Assembly (NCBI GenBank): GCA_017481595.1
Contig: JAFUOY010000026.1
Span: forward strand, 1 to 64,000
Reading direction: 5' to 3'
Length of the DNA stretch: 64,000 nt
Source of the DNA: Clostridia bacterium
GTDB taxonomy: Bacteria; Bacillota; Clostridia; Oscillospirales; CAG-272
A program made the position numbers and the translations under genes. The notes under the pieces were generated by a model. It saw only the letters and a program-made list of their open reading frames with translations. It was not told the origin of the DNA and did no database searches. This document shows, in pieces, positions 61,947 to 64,000 of this stretch (position 1 is the stretch's first letter; every line of letters starts with the position of its first letter).

Positions 61947-62660
61947 ATGATAGATATCAGAAACCTTACGAAAACATACGGTGACAAGAAGGCGGTTGAC
62001 GATCTTACCCTGCATATTGAAAAAGGGGAAATGTACGCCTTTATCGGTCACAACGGAGCAGGTAAGACCACTACTATTAAGTCCATTTGCGGTCTGCTTG
62101 ACTTTGATGGCGGAGAGATTTTTGTGGACGGAGTGTCCATAAAGGACGATCCCATCGCTTGCAAAAGAAAAATTGCCTACCTTCCCGACAACCCCGATCT
62201 TTACGATTTTATGTCGGGTATAAAGTATCTTAATTTTATTGCCAACGTCTTTGGCGTAAGTCGCGAGGACAGATTTGCCCGTATTAAAAAGTACGGCGAT
62301 ATGTTTGAAATTACAAAGGACCTTGCAGAGCCAATATCCTCCTACTCCCACGGTATGAAGCAGAAGCTTGCTATCATATCCGCCCTTATCCACGATCCCA
62401 AGGTGCTTATAATGGATGAGCCCTTTGTGGGACTTGACCCCAAGGCTACCTTCCTTCTTAAGGAGGAAATGAAGCAGATATGCGAGGGCGGCGGCGCTAT
62501 CTTCTTCTCGACTCACGTCCTTGACGTAGCGGAGAAGATATGCAATAAGATAGCTATTATCAAGGACGGTAAGCTTATAAGAAGCGGTTCAATGGAAGAG
62601 ATCAAGGGGGATGAATCCTTGGAAAGCGTATTCCTTGAATTGGAGGATATCAATGCTTAA
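61947..62660 (+). CDS. ABC exporter ATP-binding protein
   Basis: This 237-residue ATPase has Walker A GHNGAGKTTT (about 34-43), the signature SSYSHGMKQKLAI, Walker B VLIMDEPFVGLDPKA and H-loop FSTHVLDVAEK. It has no long C-terminal extension. It pairs with the permease gene that overlaps its end. The TTG at 61935 is within the GGAGGAG ribosome binding region, so the ATG at 61947 is used. The substrate is unknown. Confidence 0.9.
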   Translation: MIDIRNLTKTYGDKKAVDDLTLHIEKGEMYAFIGHNGAGKTTTIKSICGLLDFDGGEIFVDGVSIKDDPIACKRKIAYLPDNPDLYDFMSGIKYLNFIANVFGVSREDRFARIKKYGDMFEITKDLAEPISSYSHGMKQKLAIISALIHDPKVLIMDEPFVGLDPKATFLLKEEMKQICEGGGAIFFSTHVLDVAEKICNKIAIIKDGKLIRSGSMEEIKGDESLESVFLELEDINA

Positions 62661-64000
62661 GCTACTTTTAAAGACACGATTTGATATGTTCTTTGGCTCC
62701 GTTTCCCAGGGCAAAAGGAAAAAGACCGCCTCGCCTCTCGGTAAGGTGATGCTTATATTGCTTTTTGCATTTCTTGCCATTTATTTTACGGCGGTAATGA
62801 CCATACTTTTCGTGGGCATAGGACGTGAAACTGCGGGTACGGATGCTGAATATTCCATCTTCGCTCTTGCGGTCCTTGTGTCCATAGGTATAACGCTTTT
62901 TGACAGTATATTTACCGTAAAGACGCAAATATATGAGTCCAAGGATAACGAGCTTCTTTTGTCCCTACCCATAGAGCCGAAATATATCTTTATTTCCCGC
63001 CTTTTGTTCCTCTTTATCGTAAATTATTTACTCGAGGCGGTGGTTATGCTTCCCGCTATGGTGATTTACGGTATATTTATCGGATATAATGTAATGGGAT
63101 TTGTGTACAGCGTAGTTATTTTCCTTGCTATTCCCCTGCTTAGTCTGTCCCTGTCCTCCTTTATTGCGTGGATAGTGTCCGTTATTGCATCAAAAATAAA
63201 GAATAAGACCCTTGTTACAACCGTTCTTTTCGCAGGCGCTTTCGGAGCTTATATGTACCTTATCAGCGTTATGGGACCGTCGGGAGATATGGAGGAGGGC
63301 GCTATTGATATGTCCCGATTCAAGGATATGTTCCTTATCGGCTGGGGCGCAAAGGCTATGACCTATGGCGATACCTTATCCTTCGTTCTTTTCATAGCTG
63401 CCTGTATCATTCCCGCAATTTTAGCTTACGTTATACTTAATAAAACATTTATTAAGCTTATTACCGTAAGCAGAGGCACGGTAAAGACAAAATATAAGGA
63501 AAAGGCAGAAAAGGCGGAGGGCGTGTTTATAGCTCTTATTAAAAAAGAGCTTAAGCGCTTCGTTTCCTCCTCTATGTATATGATAAATTCGGGTATGGGA
63601 ATTGTAATGATGGTAGTCTTTACCGTTATGCTGTGCGTAACGGGTAACGAGATGTTTGCTGAAATTGACGGTGTGGATGTAAGCTTCCTTATTCCTGCCA
63701 TTTGCTTTGCCTTGCTTGCATTGGGCTCGTCAATGATACTTATCTCAACTCCCTCCATTTCCCTTGAGGACAGAAATCTCTGGATAGTTCAGTCCTTGCC
63801 CGTAAGGGGCGCTCACGCGCTTCTTGCAAAGGTAAGCTCCCATATGATAATATCCACCCCCTTTATCATTATTTGCTCCCTTATCCTTTCCATAGGATTT
63901 AAGATTTCAGTAATAAATTCAATATTACTTCTTGTGTCCTCCGTTGTAACCTCCGCCTTCTTTGCATACTTCGGTATGCTTCTCGGCTTACTTTTCCCCA
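62653..64000 (+). CDS. ABC exporter permease (3' end outside window)
   Basis: An open frame from the ATG at 62653, which overlaps the ATPase gene by 8 bases, runs to the window edge (at least 449 codons). It begins MLKLLLKTRFDMFFGSVSQG. Hydrophobic segments follow, with a first helix at about 31-51, the NELLLSLPIEPKYIFISRLL coupling region near residue 100 and further helices. A cytoplasmic loop around residue 280 (KTKYKEKAEKAEGVF) separates two membrane halves. The layout resembles large exporter permeases paired with short ATPases. GGAGG inside the upstream gene serves as ribosome binding site. Confidence 0.82.
   Translation, partial: MLKLLLKTRFDMFFGSVSQGKRKKTASPLGKVMLILLFAFLAIYFTAVMTILFVGIGRETAGTDAEYSIFALAVLVSIGITLFDSIFTVKTQIYESKDNELLLSLPIEPKYIFISRLLFLFIVNYLLEAVVMLPAMVIYGIFIGYNVMGFVYSVVIFLAIPLLSLSLSSFIAWIVSVIASKIKNKTLVTTVLFAGAFGAYMYLISVMGPSGDMEEGAIDMSRFKDMFLIGWGAKAMTYGDTLSFVLFIAACIIPAILAYVILNKTFIKLITVSRGTVKTKYKEKAEKAEGVFIALIKKELKRFVSSSMYMINSGMGIVMMVVFTVMLCVTGNEMFAEIDGVDVSFLIPAICFALLALGSSMILISTPSISLEDRNLWIVQSLPVRGAHALLAKVSSHMIISTPFIIICSLILSIGFKISVINSILLLVSSVVTSAFFAYFGMLLGLLFP

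Overview
The window looks like chromosomal DNA of an anaerobic, low-to-moderate GC Bacillota of class Clostridia, probably an uncultured gut or rumen lineage. The reasons are the hrcA-grpE-dnaK-dnaJ-prmA-rsmE order behind a CIRCE operator, a one-chain pyruvate:ferredoxin oxidoreductase, a NifU-like Fe-S scaffold, AGGAGG-type ribosome binding sites, sigma-A promoters with 17-bp spacers, and many glycan-active enzymes. Genus cannot be read from the sequence. I saw no rRNA, CRISPR array, prophage, plasmid origin or complete transposase.

Layout. 0-6.2 kb: NifU-like scaffold (partial, minus), RsuA-type pseudouridine synthase, two tandem PHP-domain phosphoesterases and a tex gene broken by one in-frame TAA. 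6.4-8.8 kb: an orphan MsmK/UgpC-type sugar-importer ATPase and a Gfo/Idh/MocA oxidoreductase. 9.1-16 kb: heat-shock operon with prmA, then rsmE. 16-19.3 kb: CdaR/PucR-type regulator, greA, lysS. 19.3-28.3 kb: a carbohydrate block (GH5-type hydrolase, SGNH hydrolase, GH20-type hydrolase, GH38-type alpha-mannosidase, two DMT transporters, a small XRE regulator). The GH5 gene lies between two identical 21-bp copies of the lysS 3' end and looks inserted. 28.4-37.4 kb: a Wzx/Wzy-type exopolysaccharide operon (two GT4, two GT2, polymerase, flippase, a DUF115-like protein and a membrane-anchored unknown). 37.5-43.8 kb: LRR lipoprotein, GNAT, ABC exporter pair, threonine aldolase and a membrane-anchored PstS-like protein.

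43.8-49.1 kb is the most unusual part. It is a minus-strand array of six single-gene units (an XRE-TPR regulator, a small membrane protein, a lipoprotein and three unknowns). Each unit has its own promoter, and the units share near-identical 5' and 3' modules in different combinations. The array is interspersed with long hairpin-rich repeats and abuts the 3' end of a tRNA-Trp gene. A ~40-bp hairpin element sits in one copy of a repeat and is absent from the other copy, with an apparent 6-bp target duplication.

49.2-64 kb: two lipoproteins, a Cof-type HAD phosphatase with an XRE regulator, comM/yifB, a small ribbon-helix-helix-like protein, nifJ (PFOR), two tandem BcrAB-like ABC pairs and a further ABC ATPase with a permease that runs off the window end.
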